A DNA stretch of 45,019 nucleotides, from the NCBI GenBank assembly GCA_021787735.1, contig JAJYLL010000029.1:1-45019 (forward strand), written 5' to 3'. Both the position numbers and the translations under genes were made by a program. The notes below the pieces were generated by a model. It did no database searches, was not told the origin of the DNA, and worked only from the letters and a program-made list of their open reading frames with translations. How positions within the stretch are numbered: the stretch's first letter is position 1; every line of letters starts with the position of its first letter. Source of the stretch: Acidobacteriota bacterium (GTDB taxonomy: Bacteria > Acidobacteriota > Terriglobia > UBA7540). Below are positions 25,747 through 33,646 of the stretch, piece by piece.

Positions 25747-26880
25747 ATGGCGCTGAGGAAGAAAAACGGGAAATGGCATTGGCGTTTCCAGGTGGGCGGA
25801 AGAACCGGGAGCGGTTCGACCGGCTTCGCGGCCACAAGACAAAACAAACCCAAAGCCGAAAAGATGGAAGTTGAGTCACGCGCACTGGTGATGGAGGGCC
25901 GGAATCCCCACGACCGTCTAGTCGTGCGGCCATTCGGTGAGGCCGCCAAAGATTTTCTAAAGTGGGAAGAAGGCGAGTGTCGCGAACATCCTAATACTCA
26001 CCGTCGGCTGGCGACGAGTTCCGCCAGTCTGGCTGCTTTCCTAGGAAACGTTCCGGTTAGCGCGGTCACTGAAGGGATGCTGAAAGACTTCAAGTCCGCA
26101 CGGCGCAAGAATGCCATTAAAGAGGTTACCCTTCGTCATGATCTCTATGCACTGTCAAAATTCTTTCAGTACGCTATAAGGCAGCGATGGGCGGCAAAAA
26201 ACCCAGTTCGCTCGCTTGAGGAAATGCCGTCTGACGCTAGCGCTATCCGAATCCATGTTCTAACAGCGACGGAGGAGAAAGTCTACTTCAATGGGGCAAC
26301 TGGTGACCTACGGGACTTGGGGAGGCTCATGCTCAATCAAGGCTGCAGGCCGGAAGAACTCTTAGGATTGCGCCACTCGGGCGTTGATCTTTTGAACCGC
26401 AAACTTAGAATCCAGCGGGGCAAGACAAAAGCCGCGAGGCGTACCTTGACGCTCACCCAAGAATCGATGCAGATTTTCGCGCGCAGACTTAACAATGGTT
26501 CCCAGGGGGTATTCCCTTCACCCAAGTGTTCAGGGCGATCTATCCGACGGGTCAATTCGCAGCATCATGCCGTCCTTTATATACTTAACCACGTGAAAGT
26601 CGGCGACGAGTCTAAGGGAAAGTCGCCTGAAGAGCAGGTGCAGTTTGTGCTCTACGATCTTAGGCACACATTTGCCAGGAGGCTGGCCGAAAAAGGGGTG
26701 GACCTACCCAGTATCGCGGCGATTTTAGGACACTCAGGACTTCGTATTGTCGGTCGGTACGTTCACCCCACCGCAAAGCATTCAGAGGAAGCCATGCTGA
26801 GGTACGACGCAGGCCTTCTGGAGGCTCAAAAAGGGCGGGCCAGTTTTGGGCCAGTTGCAGGGTCAAAAAGTGTGAATTAG
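25747..26880 (+). CDS. Tyrosine recombinase, island integrase
   Basis: Site-specific recombinase, 377 aa, that would integrate and excise the island at tRNA-Cys. An N-terminal arm-binding region is followed by a SAM-like core-binding domain (about 60-160) and the catalytic domain. Catalytic residues: Arg201 in GCRPEELLGLR, Lys226 in the beta hairpin, Arg306 in YDLRHTF, His329 in LGHSG and nucleophile Tyr338 in GRYVHPT. The usual first His of the HxxR box is Tyr303 here. GAAAAGGAGG lies upstream of the ATG. The gene ends 65 bases before the attachment repeat. A diverged C-terminal copy lies at the other end of the island. Confidence 0.93.
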   Translation: MALRKKNGKWHWRFQVGGRTGSGSTGFAATRQNKPKAEKMEVESRALVMEGRNPHDRLVVRPFGEAAKDFLKWEEGECREHPNTHRRLATSSASLAAFLGNVPVSAVTEGMLKDFKSARRKNAIKEVTLRHDLYALSKFFQYAIRQRWAAKNPVRSLEEMPSDASAIRIHVLTATEEKVYFNGATGDLRDLGRLMLNQGCRPEELLGLRHSGVDLLNRKLRIQRGKTKAARRTLTLTQESMQIFARRLNNGSQGVFPSPKCSGRSIRRVNSQHHAVLYILNHVKVGDESKGKSPEEQVQFVLYDLRHTFARRLAEKGVDLPSIAAILGHSGLRIVGRYVHPTAKHSEEAMLRYDAGLLEAQKGRASFGPVAGSKSVN

Positions 26881-26944
26881 CGTAATTTGCTGTGAAGTTC
26901 GGTATTCAGCGTAATCTGTTGATATGGCGTTTATTACGTTGAAA

Positions 26945-26997
26945 AATCTGGAGGCGCGGGGGAGAATCGAACTCCCGCATAAAGGTTTTGCAGACCT
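26945..26997. repeat. Right attachment-site repeat (within tRNA-Cys)
   Basis: Identical to 15880-15932 over 53 bases. Here it is part of the intact tRNA-Cys gene. Recombination between the two copies would release the island and leave one complete tRNA-Cys. Confidence 0.9.
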
Positions 26998-27023
26998 CTC
27001 CCTTACCACTTGGGTACCGCGCC
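26949..27023 (-). tRNA. tRNA-Cys (anticodon GCA)
   Basis: The minus strand folds into a full cloverleaf: acceptor GGCGCGG/CCGCGCC, D stem CCC/GGG, anticodon stem GAGGT/ACCTT around CTGCAAA, T arm GGGAG-TTCGATT-CTCCC, discriminator T as in other tRNA-Cys, and an encoded CCA at 26949-26951. It is the integration target of the island. Confidence 0.95.
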
Positions 27024-27031
27024 GGGAAGGT

Positions 27032-27106
27032 TGGAGCGGGAAACGGGATTCGAACCCGCGACTTCGACCTTGGCAAGGTCGCACTCTACCACTGAGTTAT
27101 TCCCGC
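27032..27106 (-). tRNA. tRNA-Gly (anticodon GCC)
   Basis: Minus-strand cloverleaf: acceptor GCGGGAA/TTCCCGC, anticodon arm CGACC-TTGCCAA-GGTCG, T arm CGGG-TTCGAAT-CCCG, discriminator T and an encoded CCA. It lies 8 bases upstream of tRNA-Cys in transcription order, so the two are probably one transcript. Confidence 0.95.
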
Positions 27107-27306
27107 TTGAAACCTGAAAGCTCAACTTACCAAAAAATTATAGAAAGCGGCAGGGCTTTGTGTCAAGCAAGCGAATATCGTTTCTGTACGTTTACCGGAT
27201 TCTTTCCCGGCATGATCATGCGGTCCCGATCCGCCATTCCCGGCCGGTCGATCACGAGCGGACAGCCCTGCCGTGGGGAACCGTACCTCGCGCCACAAAT
27301 TCCCAA

Positions 27307-28173
27307 TCAGGATGGCGGGTGTCGTTTCTCTGAGATGCCGGCGCGCAGGTTCAGACAAGCGATCTCAGGCGGGCAGCCTACGCGCAAGGGGACCAGAACC
27401 TTACCGATCCCGCGGCTGACGTAGATTTGGGTCCCGTCCAGCCGGTTCCATCCTGCGATAAACCGCTTGCCCAGCTTGGACCTGGTGTAGAGCCCTCCTA
27501 CCACAGGCAGCCGCACCTGGCCGCCGTGCGTATGGCCGGAAAGCACAAGATCAATGCGGTGTTCGGCCGCCATGCGGACGCCCACCGGGTTATGGCACAA
27601 CAGAATTTTGGGATCGCGCGCTGGGACATGCCGCACGCTGGCCTCGATATCATCGGCTCTCCACCACAGGTCGTCAATCCCAACCATCCAGAGCCGGTCG
27701 TGACCTGACTCGATCGCGAAATGTGAATTGCGCAGCACGCGGATGTTGTGAACTTCCAGCGCGCGCGTCATTTCATCGGCGTCAGCCTGAAAGTCGTGAT
27801 TACCAAGTACGGCAAAGATTCCCAGCCGGGCCCGCAGTTGCCCCAGCACCTGGGCCACGGGCCAAATGTAGGTGGGGGAAAACGTCACATAGTCTCCGGT
27901 AAGCGCGATCACGTCGGGCCGCAGATGATTGGTCATCTTTACGGCGCGCTCGACGTCTTCGAGCGGGGTATAGAGACTGTGATGGATGTCGGTGAGGTGG
28001 ACAATGCGCAAGCCGTCGTAGGCTGTCCCCAGGCGCCGGATGTGAATGTCCATCTCGGTGATTTCGGGGTCCGGCGAGACAGGTGGCGGAGAAAGCGGCG
28101 GGCTGGAGGAGAGGGAGAGCGTAATCAGCCCACGGCGCCTGGCGCGACGCCTCGATACTAAATGTGTTCTCAT
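27307..28173 (-). CDS. Calcineurin-like metallophosphoesterase (YkuE-like)
   Basis: Di-metal phosphoesterase with all signature blocks: HLTDIHHS (DxH), ALTGDYVTF (GDxx), AVLGNHDF (GNHD), LLCHNPVG, and SGHTHGGQVRLP near the end. The protein is about 288 aa from ATG 28171-28173; a longer start adds seven residues. The N-terminus is Arg-rich (SRRRARRRG) before a Ser/Pro-rich stretch, which might be a poor twin-arginine signal or membrane anchor. YkuE relatives are linked to UDP-lipid or cell-wall phosphate hydrolysis; substrate here is unknown. Followed in map order by inositol monophosphatase on the same strand. Confidence 0.88.
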   Translation of the reverse strand: MRTHLVSRRRARRRGLITLSLSSSPPLSPPPVSPDPEITEMDIHIRRLGTAYDGLRIVHLTDIHHSLYTPLEDVERAVKMTNHLRPDVIALTGDYVTFSPTYIWPVAQVLGQLRARLGIFAVLGNHDFQADADEMTRALEVHNIRVLRNSHFAIESGHDRLWMVGIDDLWWRADDIEASVRHVPARDPKILLCHNPVGVRMAAEHRIDLVLSGHTHGGQVRLPVVGGLYTRSKLGKRFIAGWNRLDGTQIYVSRGIGKVLVPLRVGCPPEIACLNLRAGISEKRHPPS

Positions 28174-28235
28174 AATGTTTCCCGACGCAATCAATCAAAG
28201 GCCATAGTGGCCCAAAGTAAATTTCAATGGCAGCC

Positions 28236-29036
28236 CTAACTGCAGCTGACTTTTCCGTTTTCTTCCAATACTTCCGAAAAGACCTCAATCATGCTCTCAT
28301 GAATCAACCCGTTTGATGCGAAAATCTCGTCGCGGTGCAGTGAAAAAGGCCCCCCTGCCAGGTCTGTCACGCGGCCTCCGGCCTCTGTTACCAGCAGTGA
28401 GCCGGCGGCCTTGTCCCACGGATTCAGTTTCAGTTCCCAGAAGCCCTCAAACCGGCCGGCTGCTACCGAACAAAGGTCCAGCGCCGCCGCGCCCGCCCGG
28501 CGGATTCCGTGCGAAAGGTGCGTAAGCTTGAAAAAGAATTGCAGGTTCAGGTCGTGATTGGAAGCAAAGGGTGGAAAACCGGTGCCCAGCAGGCTCTCGG
28601 CAAGATCGCCGGTTTGCGAGACCCGGATGCGCGCATCATTCAGCCAGGCTCCAGCGCCGCGCTCAGCCGCAAAAAGCTCTTCGCGGTTCGGATCGTAAAC
28701 CACACCGGCGATGACTTCATCGCGATAAGCCAGTGCCAGCGTGACGCAATAAACCGGGAAGCCGTGTGCAAAATTGGTGGTACCATCCAGCGGGTCGACA
28801 TACCAGCAGTAATCGGAGCCGGTTTCTTTGCCGCCGCCCTCTTCCGCCACAATGGCGTGGTCCGGAAAGTGCCGGCGAATCTTCGCGACGATCATGGCCT
28901 CGGAGCGCCGGTCGGCGTCCGTCACAATGTCGGATTTCCGCTTGTATGAGATTTCGTGCGGCTGCCTGGAAAGCTGAGCAAGTAATTGGCCTGCTTCGCC
29001 GGCGATTTCGACTGCGATATCCAGATAATTTCCCAT
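28236..29036 (-). CDS. Inositol monophosphatase family protein (SuhB-like)
   Basis: Mg2+-dependent phosphatase of about 266 aa. Metal-binding motifs are present: Glu-Glu in IVAEEGGG, DPLDGTTNFAHGFP, and NPWDKAAGSLLVTEAGG. Relatives dephosphorylate inositol-1-phosphate or related sugar phosphates, and E. coli SuhB also takes part in rRNA antitermination. ATG 29034-29036 is preferred over the TTG three codons upstream; AAAGGG lies before both. Its gene reads into the metallophosphoesterase gene with a gap of about 60 bases. Confidence 0.92.
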   Translation of the reverse strand: MGNYLDIAVEIAGEAGQLLAQLSRQPHEISYKRKSDIVTDADRRSEAMIVAKIRRHFPDHAIVAEEGGGKETGSDYCWYVDPLDGTTNFAHGFPVYCVTLALAYRDEVIAGVVYDPNREELFAAERGAGAWLNDARIRVSQTGDLAESLLGTGFPPFASNHDLNLQFFFKLTHLSHGIRRAGAAALDLCSVAAGRFEGFWELKLNPWDKAAGSLLVTEAGGRVTDLAGGPFSLHRDEIFASNGLIHESMIEVFSEVLEENGKVSCS

Positions 29037-29105
29037 ATGATTCAAGAACCCTTTATTTGGATCTGTTCCTTTCGTTTTCTAAACTGTCGTCTGGCCCGGT
29101 TGCCG

Positions 29106-29801
29106 CTAACGCGGTGCTCCGGCCAGAACTCGTTTTTGGCCTTCGCCTTCAACCCAGACCTCGCCGTCTTCGAAGTACTCTTTTTTCCACACCGGTACCA
29201 CCTGTTTCAGGCGGTCAATCAGGTACTGGCAGGCCTCAAACGCGGGCCGGCGGTGAGCCGCAGTCACAACAATGGCAACGCTGGTCTCTCCGATTTCCAG
29301 CCTTCCTGTGCGATGAATAATGCCGACGGAGTTGATGCGAAATTTCTCTTTGGCTTCGGCCCCTATTTCTTCCATTTTGCGGACAGCCATGGTTCCGTAA
29401 GCCTCATACTCAAGGTAAAGGGTCTTCCGCCCGTTTGAGTGGTTGCGGACGACCCCCTCAAACGTGACCACCGCTCCGTCCTCTGGAGCCTGGAGTGCTC
29501 TCGCGAGGTCAGAGGCCAAAATCTTGTCGTTGGTGATTCGATAGAGATCTCCATCTGTTCCGCCACTGACCGGTGGCATAAAAGCCACCTCATCGCCTTC
29601 GTGCAAAACGGCTAAAGGGTCTGCAATCTGCTGGTTAACCGCAAAGAGGAGCGAGCCGGCAAATTCGCTAAGGCGAGGGAATCGGTTTTCGTATAAGCGC
29701 CGCAGGCCCTGGAGGTCTTCACCTTCCCCAAGTTCAACCTGCTCTTCACGAAGCCCCGTCAGATCGTGCGTGAATCCAAAAAATAAAACCTTAATTCTCA
29801 T
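29106..29801 (-). CDS. MoaD-MoaE fusion, molybdopterin synthase
   Basis: Both subunits of molybdopterin synthase in one 231-aa chain. Residues 1-82 are MoaD (ubiquitin fold; VLFFGFTHDLTG, AVNQQIAD, DEVAFMPPVSGG) and about 88-231 are MoaE (VVTFEGVVRNHSNG, YLEYEAY, AAHRRPAFEACQYLIDRLKQVVPVWKKE). The enzyme adds two sulfurs to cPMP to make molybdopterin. In separate MoaD the terminal Gly-Gly carries the thiocarboxylate; here VSGG is internal, so cleavage after GG or another arrangement is needed. Fusions of this kind are known, e.g. mycobacterial MoaX. No other moa gene is nearby. ATG start at 29801. Confidence 0.92.
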   Translation of the reverse strand: MRIKVLFFGFTHDLTGLREEQVELGEGEDLQGLRRLYENRFPRLSEFAGSLLFAVNQQIADPLAVLHEGDEVAFMPPVSGGTDGDLYRITNDKILASDLARALQAPEDGAVVTFEGVVRNHSNGRKTLYLEYEAYGTMAVRKMEEIGAEAKEKFRINSVGIIHRTGRLEIGETSVAIVVTAAHRRPAFEACQYLIDRLKQVVPVWKKEYFEDGEVWVEGEGQKRVLAGAPR

Positions 29802-29907
29802 CGGACTGCCAGCATATCTTTTTAGTATACACCTTAGGGGGAAGTTATGAGCGGGGCTTGGCCCATGAAAGCTGAGAAAAAGCGGCTTTGTGGGCTAGAC
29901 CGTTACG

Positions 29908-30816
29908 CTATATCCGGCCAAGCACGTGGCGCAGCGCGGCTTCAAAATCAGCGAACTGAAAGGCGAACCCCGTATCGAGAAGGCGCCGAGGCTCGACGCG
30001 CTGGCTTGAAAGAAGCAACGCATCAGCCATTTCACCTAGAAGAAGCCGGAGTGCGAGTGCGGGCACGGAGCAAAACGTTGGCCGTCGCAGGACTTTTCCC
30101 AGCGATTTGGTCATCTCCACATTTCGCACAGGATTGGTGGATACGGCGTTGACAGGGCCGGAAAGCGATTCGGTGGTGAGGGCGTGAGCAATAGCGCGCG
30201 TGAGGTCGTCAATCGTAATCCAACTGACGAATTGGCGGCCGCTGCCGAGCTTGCCACCTGCTCCTGCATTGAATGCCGGAAGCATGGCAGGCACAGCTCC
30301 GCCTTTCGAGCTGAGCACCATGCCGATACGAAGGGTCACTACTCGAATGCCTTTTTGCCGGGCAGGATCGGCCGCCGCTTCCCACTCCTGGCAGACCTCT
30401 GCCAGAAAGCCGGTTCCCGGCGAACTTGCTTCCGTCAGAATTTCGTCACCGCGCGAGCCGTAGAAGCCGATCGCCGAAGCGCAAATGAGCACACGAGGAG
30501 GCTCCGAAAGCTGGGCCAGCGATTCCGAAAGCAATTGCGTGCCATTAACACGGCTGTTACGCATTTGCTCCTTTCGGCTGCTGTTCCAACGCCCCGCGGC
30601 GATGTTCTCTCCTGCAAGGTGCACCACGGCGTCCGACCGCTCCAGGCCACTCAATTCCAGCTTGCCTACGCCGGGGTCCCACACAACTGCTTCTTCGGCC
30701 CGAGCGGCGGGGCGTCGGACCATCCTCACCACCTGGTGGCCCTGACCGGCTAAGAGCGGAACCATCGCCGAGCCGATCAACCCGCTGGAGCCAGTGACAA
30801 GGATTTTCATCGTCAT
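29908..30816 (-). CDS. TIGR01777 family NAD(P)-binding epimerase-like protein (YfcH/SulA-like)
   Basis: Extended short-chain dehydrogenase fold, 302 aa. The nucleotide-binding motif is VTGSSGLIGSAMV near the N-terminus, then VVHLAGENIAAGRW and the family box VNGTQLLSESL, SAIGFYGSRGDE with the active-site Tyr, and the C-terminal DUF1731-like region ending in ALRHVLG. Two start codons (30816 and 30810) are possible behind AAGGA. The biochemical substrate of this family is not established. Single gene with no operon partner. Confidence 0.9.
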   Translation of the reverse strand: MTMKILVTGSSGLIGSAMVPLLAGQGHQVVRMVRRPAARAEEAVVWDPGVGKLELSGLERSDAVVHLAGENIAAGRWNSSRKEQMRNSRVNGTQLLSESLAQLSEPPRVLICASAIGFYGSRGDEILTEASSPGTGFLAEVCQEWEAAADPARQKGIRVVTLRIGMVLSSKGGAVPAMLPAFNAGAGGKLGSGRQFVSWITIDDLTRAIAHALTTESLSGPVNAVSTNPVRNVEMTKSLGKVLRRPTFCSVPALALRLLLGEMADALLLSSQRVEPRRLLDTGFAFQFADFEAALRHVLGRI

Positions 30817-30997
30817 TCGTCCTTCGGAATGTTGCGTCGGGAAGCACCGCGGCCGGAGTTGTATTTGGCTTTGCCGCCGGAACCCGAGCTTAGGTTAGCA
30901 CACATCTGTGCGGGAGTCCCGCGAACGAAACCAAGAGCGCACGGACAAATACGGGGATATGATTAGTTCAGCATTACGAAGTTATGATTGAATCAAC

Positions 30998-31357
30998 ATG
31001 CCTCGCATCCTGATCGCCGGAAAGCACTGGACATCGCGGGCGCTGTTGCGCGCGCAGTTGATTGAAGAAGGTTTTGACGTCGAAGCGTATGAGGATGTGA
31101 AGGGTGGGGTTAACCGCCTGTGGGGCAGCCGCGACATGCCGGCACTCCTGGTTGTAGACCTGTTCGAGAGCGAAGGTCCGATGGAAGATATTGCCACACT
31201 CGCTCATTGGGCGAAACTGCTTCCTATCTGGATTATCTCAGGCCACGGCACTTCAGGAGCCGCCACGTTGGCGGGCCAGGGTTTTGAAAGAGTCCTCTTC
31301 CGCCCGCTCGATATGGGGAAACTCGTGCAGGAAATCAAAGTGCGGCTATCGGGCTGA
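30998..31357 (+). CDS. Degenerate response-regulator receiver domain protein
   Basis: 119 aa with the alternating beta/alpha pattern of a CheY-like receiver and nothing else. The phosphoacceptor-like Asp is in LLVVDLFE and the Ser/Thr switch in WIISGHGTS. The Asp/Glu pair that binds Mg2+ after strand 1 is absent (RILIAGKHW), and the usual Lys of KP before helix 5 is Arg (FRPLDMG). It may be a phosphorylation-independent receiver or adaptor. No kinase or output domain is adjacent. It is divergent from the TIGR01777 gene, with a 180-base promoter region between them. Confidence 0.65.
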   Translation: MPRILIAGKHWTSRALLRAQLIEEGFDVEAYEDVKGGVNRLWGSRDMPALLVVDLFESEGPMEDIATLAHWAKLLPIWIISGHGTSGAATLAGQGFERVLFRPLDMGKLVQEIKVRLSG

Positions 31358-31416
31358 AGATGCACGCGGCTGCGCGGGTTTGGCGTGATTCACTGCGTGC
31401 AAATCGGGAGCGGCAC

Positions 31417-32526
31417 TCAATCCTGCTGGTTAGCAAGGACGGGCACATCCCCAGCCACTGCCTCCCCCGCAGGTTGCTGCTGGGTCAGGCAGTGGAGTGT
31501 TCCAAGGCCCCAGACCAGCTCGACGGCGTGAATGCCGACAACGGGCCGGTCCGTGAACAATTCCCCCAGCGTCCCGAGCGCAATGCGGTCTTTCGGATCG
31601 TTGAATGTGGGGACCAGCACCGCCGCGTTGGCAATATAAAAATTCGCGTAACTTGCCGGAAGCCGCTGGCCGTCGAACACCACCGGGCTTGGCATCGGCA
31701 GCGGAACGACTTCAATGCGCGAGCCATCCTCCAGGCACATGCCTTCCAGCCGCTCGCGATTTTCCTGGAGCAGAGCGTAATTGGGATCGGCGGAGTTTTC
31801 CTCGGTGCAGAGAACAACCGTCTTGGGATTGACGAACCGGCAGAGGTCGTCCACATGGCCGTGCGTGTCATCGCCCGCGATACCTCGCCCCAGCCACAGA
31901 ATGTTGCTCACGCCAAGGTTCTGGCGCAAGGCAGCTTCAATGCCGTCTTTACTGAGGCCCGGATTCCGAACCTGGACTTCCTTGTCAAGCAGGCACTCTT
32001 CCGTGGTCAGAAGCGTTCCCCTGCCGTTTACGTCGATACTGCCGCCTTCCAGCACGATCTCACGCCCGGCCAGGCTGGCCGATAGCAGCGGGAGTTTCAG
32101 CGCACGGGCTGTGCGGCCGGGGACAGCGTCATCCTTGCGCCATTCGGGATACTTTGCCCAGGCGTTGAAGCGGAAGCGAACAATCGCGATCTGCTCGTGC
32201 CGGCCAGCCCTTTTCAGGAAGATGGGGCCGGAGTCTCTGGTCCAGCCACGGTCAGTCGGAAATCGGAAGAATTCCACGCGGCCGAGATCCACGCCAGTTC
32301 GATGCAGCACTTTGCGGGCGCGAGCTTCGTGGCCCTTTGATTCCACCAGAATCCGCGCCATCTCGCCGGGCGCAAGATTGCGGACAATTTCACTGTAAAC
32401 CCAGGGGATGGGTGCAAACCGGCCCGGCCAGTCTGTCAGGTTGTGCGGCCAGCCAAGCCATGTGGCCGCATGCCGTTCCCACTCTGCCGGCATGCCATAT
32501 CCGAGCGATTGCGGTGTGGCGGCCAC
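31417..32526 (-). CDS. aguA: Agmatine deiminase
   Basis: Guanidino-modifying enzyme, 369 aa, converting agmatine to N-carbamoylputrescine and ammonia. Family landmarks in order: PAEWERHAATWLGWPHN, the substrate-site RGWTRDSGPIF, EGGSIDVNG, GDDTHGHVDDLCRF with the catalytic His, and catalytic Cys346 in GLGTLHCLTQQQPAG. The start is GTG, and its G is the last base of the upstream TAG stop, so translation is coupled to aguB. The pair makes putrescine from agmatine; no arginine decarboxylase is seen in the window. Confidence 0.96.
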   Translation of the reverse strand: MAATPQSLGYGMPAEWERHAATWLGWPHNLTDWPGRFAPIPWVYSEIVRNLAPGEMARILVESKGHEARARKVLHRTGVDLGRVEFFRFPTDRGWTRDSGPIFLKRAGRHEQIAIVRFRFNAWAKYPEWRKDDAVPGRTARALKLPLLSASLAGREIVLEGGSIDVNGRGTLLTTEECLLDKEVQVRNPGLSKDGIEAALRQNLGVSNILWLGRGIAGDDTHGHVDDLCRFVNPKTVVLCTEENSADPNYALLQENRERLEGMCLEDGSRIEVVPLPMPSPVVFDGQRLPASYANFYIANAAVLVPTFNDPKDRIALGTLGELFTDRPVVGIHAVELVWGLGTLHCLTQQQPAGEAVAGDVPVLANQQD

Positions 32527-33443
32527 TAGGGTGTTTTTCTCCCTTCCGGCGCCCCGAGAAAGCGGCGGTCGATTCCCTGGTAGGCATCGATGCGGCGGTC
32601 GCGCAGGAACGGCCAGTTTCGGCGAATTTCTTCAAGGTGATCGAGATCGATTTCGGCGATCAGGACTTCCTCACGGTCAGTTGACGCTTCTGCGATCACC
32701 ACGCCTTGCGGGTCAGCGATAAATGATGAACCCCAGAATTCGATTCCGGCGCCTTCGCCGTCTTTTTCATGCCCGATGCGGTTGGCCACGGCTACATAGA
32801 CGCCGTTGGCAACGGCATGACCTCGCTGGACGGTCCGCCAAGCGTCGCGTTGTGCCGTGCCATACCGATCTTTTTCCTGCGGGTGCCAGCCAATGGCAGT
32901 GGGGTAGAAAATGACGTTTGCTCCCTGGAGCGTCACCAGCCGCGCGGCCTCCGGATACCACTGGTCCCAGCAGATCAGCGGCGCCACCGGACCCACGCTT
33001 GTCTGGAAAGTCTGAAATCCCAGATCGCCCGGGGTAAAATAGTACTTTTCGTAGTAGCCGGGATCGTCGGGAATGTGCATCTTGCGGTAGATGCCCGCGA
33101 TCTTGCCGTCGCGGTCAATGACGGCCACACTGTTGTGGTAAACGCCGGCGGCACGGCGTTCGAAGACGGGCGCAATCACGGCCACCCGAGCTTTCTTTGC
33201 CACCGTGCCCAAAGCTTTGGTGATGGGGCCAGGAACCGGTTCGGCCAGGTCAAAAACACTGGCATCCTCGCGCTGGCAAAAATAGGTGGAGGCGAAAAGC
33301 TCCGGAAGGCAGACAATAGCAGCGCCTTTGCGGGCCGCTTTGCCTATGCCCTCGACGGCGCGTCGAAGGTTTTTGCCGGGGTCGGTCCCACAAGCCATCT
33401 GGACCACGCCCACTTTGAATCGTGTTCTTGCGTTTCTGGACAT
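32526..33443 (-). CDS. aguB: N-carbamoylputrescine amidase
   Basis: Nitrilase-superfamily amidase, 305 aa from ATG 33441-33443, hydrolysing N-carbamoylputrescine to putrescine, CO2 and ammonia. The catalytic triad is visible: Glu in CLPELFAS, Lys in YRKMHIPD and Cys in PLICWDQWYPEAAR. The longer open frame adds 29 residues without family character. It is first in a two-gene operon, overlapping aguA by one base. Pairing with agmatine deiminase fixes the substrate assignment among nitrilase relatives. Confidence 0.95.
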   Translation of the reverse strand: MSRNARTRFKVGVVQMACGTDPGKNLRRAVEGIGKAARKGAAIVCLPELFASTYFCQREDASVFDLAEPVPGPITKALGTVAKKARVAVIAPVFERRAAGVYHNSVAVIDRDGKIAGIYRKMHIPDDPGYYEKYYFTPGDLGFQTFQTSVGPVAPLICWDQWYPEAARLVTLQGANVIFYPTAIGWHPQEKDRYGTAQRDAWRTVQRGHAVANGVYVAVANRIGHEKDGEGAGIEFWGSSFIADPQGVVIAEASTDREEVLIAEIDLDHLEEIRRNWPFLRDRRIDAYQGIDRRFLGAPEGRKTP

Positions 33444-33646
33444 TGAACAACAGAATACATGAGTCTGGAATTTCCTCCAAGTTCCTCCTGTGATAGAACA
33501 AAGCTGAACCCCCGGGAGCAGTCCGCTCATCTAAAGAATCGGTAGCACTGGCCCCAATCAAAGCGGACAGCCTGGATTTTTCTCAGGCTGAAACTGAAGG
33601 AGGCTCGCTTAATTCCCAGTTGTTCAGAGTGTAAGAGTTTATTCGT

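Larger units (their letters stand above)
15880..26997. mobile_element. tRNA-Cys-integrated genomic island, about 11.1 kb
   Basis: The island is bounded by an identical 53-bp direct repeat containing the 3' part of tRNA-Cys (15880-15932 and 26945-26997). The intact tRNA and a complete tyrosine integrase lie at the right end, with excisionase-like and ribbon-helix-helix genes just upstream of the integrase. Cargo comprises a P-type proton pump, a cation:proton antiporter, a sensor-kinase fragment and a GIY-YIG nuclease. Two insertion sequences have entered it, and its phage-type primase is truncated. It is therefore probably a decayed phage-satellite or integrative element that may still be excisable because both ends and the integrase are intact. 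Confidence 0.85.
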
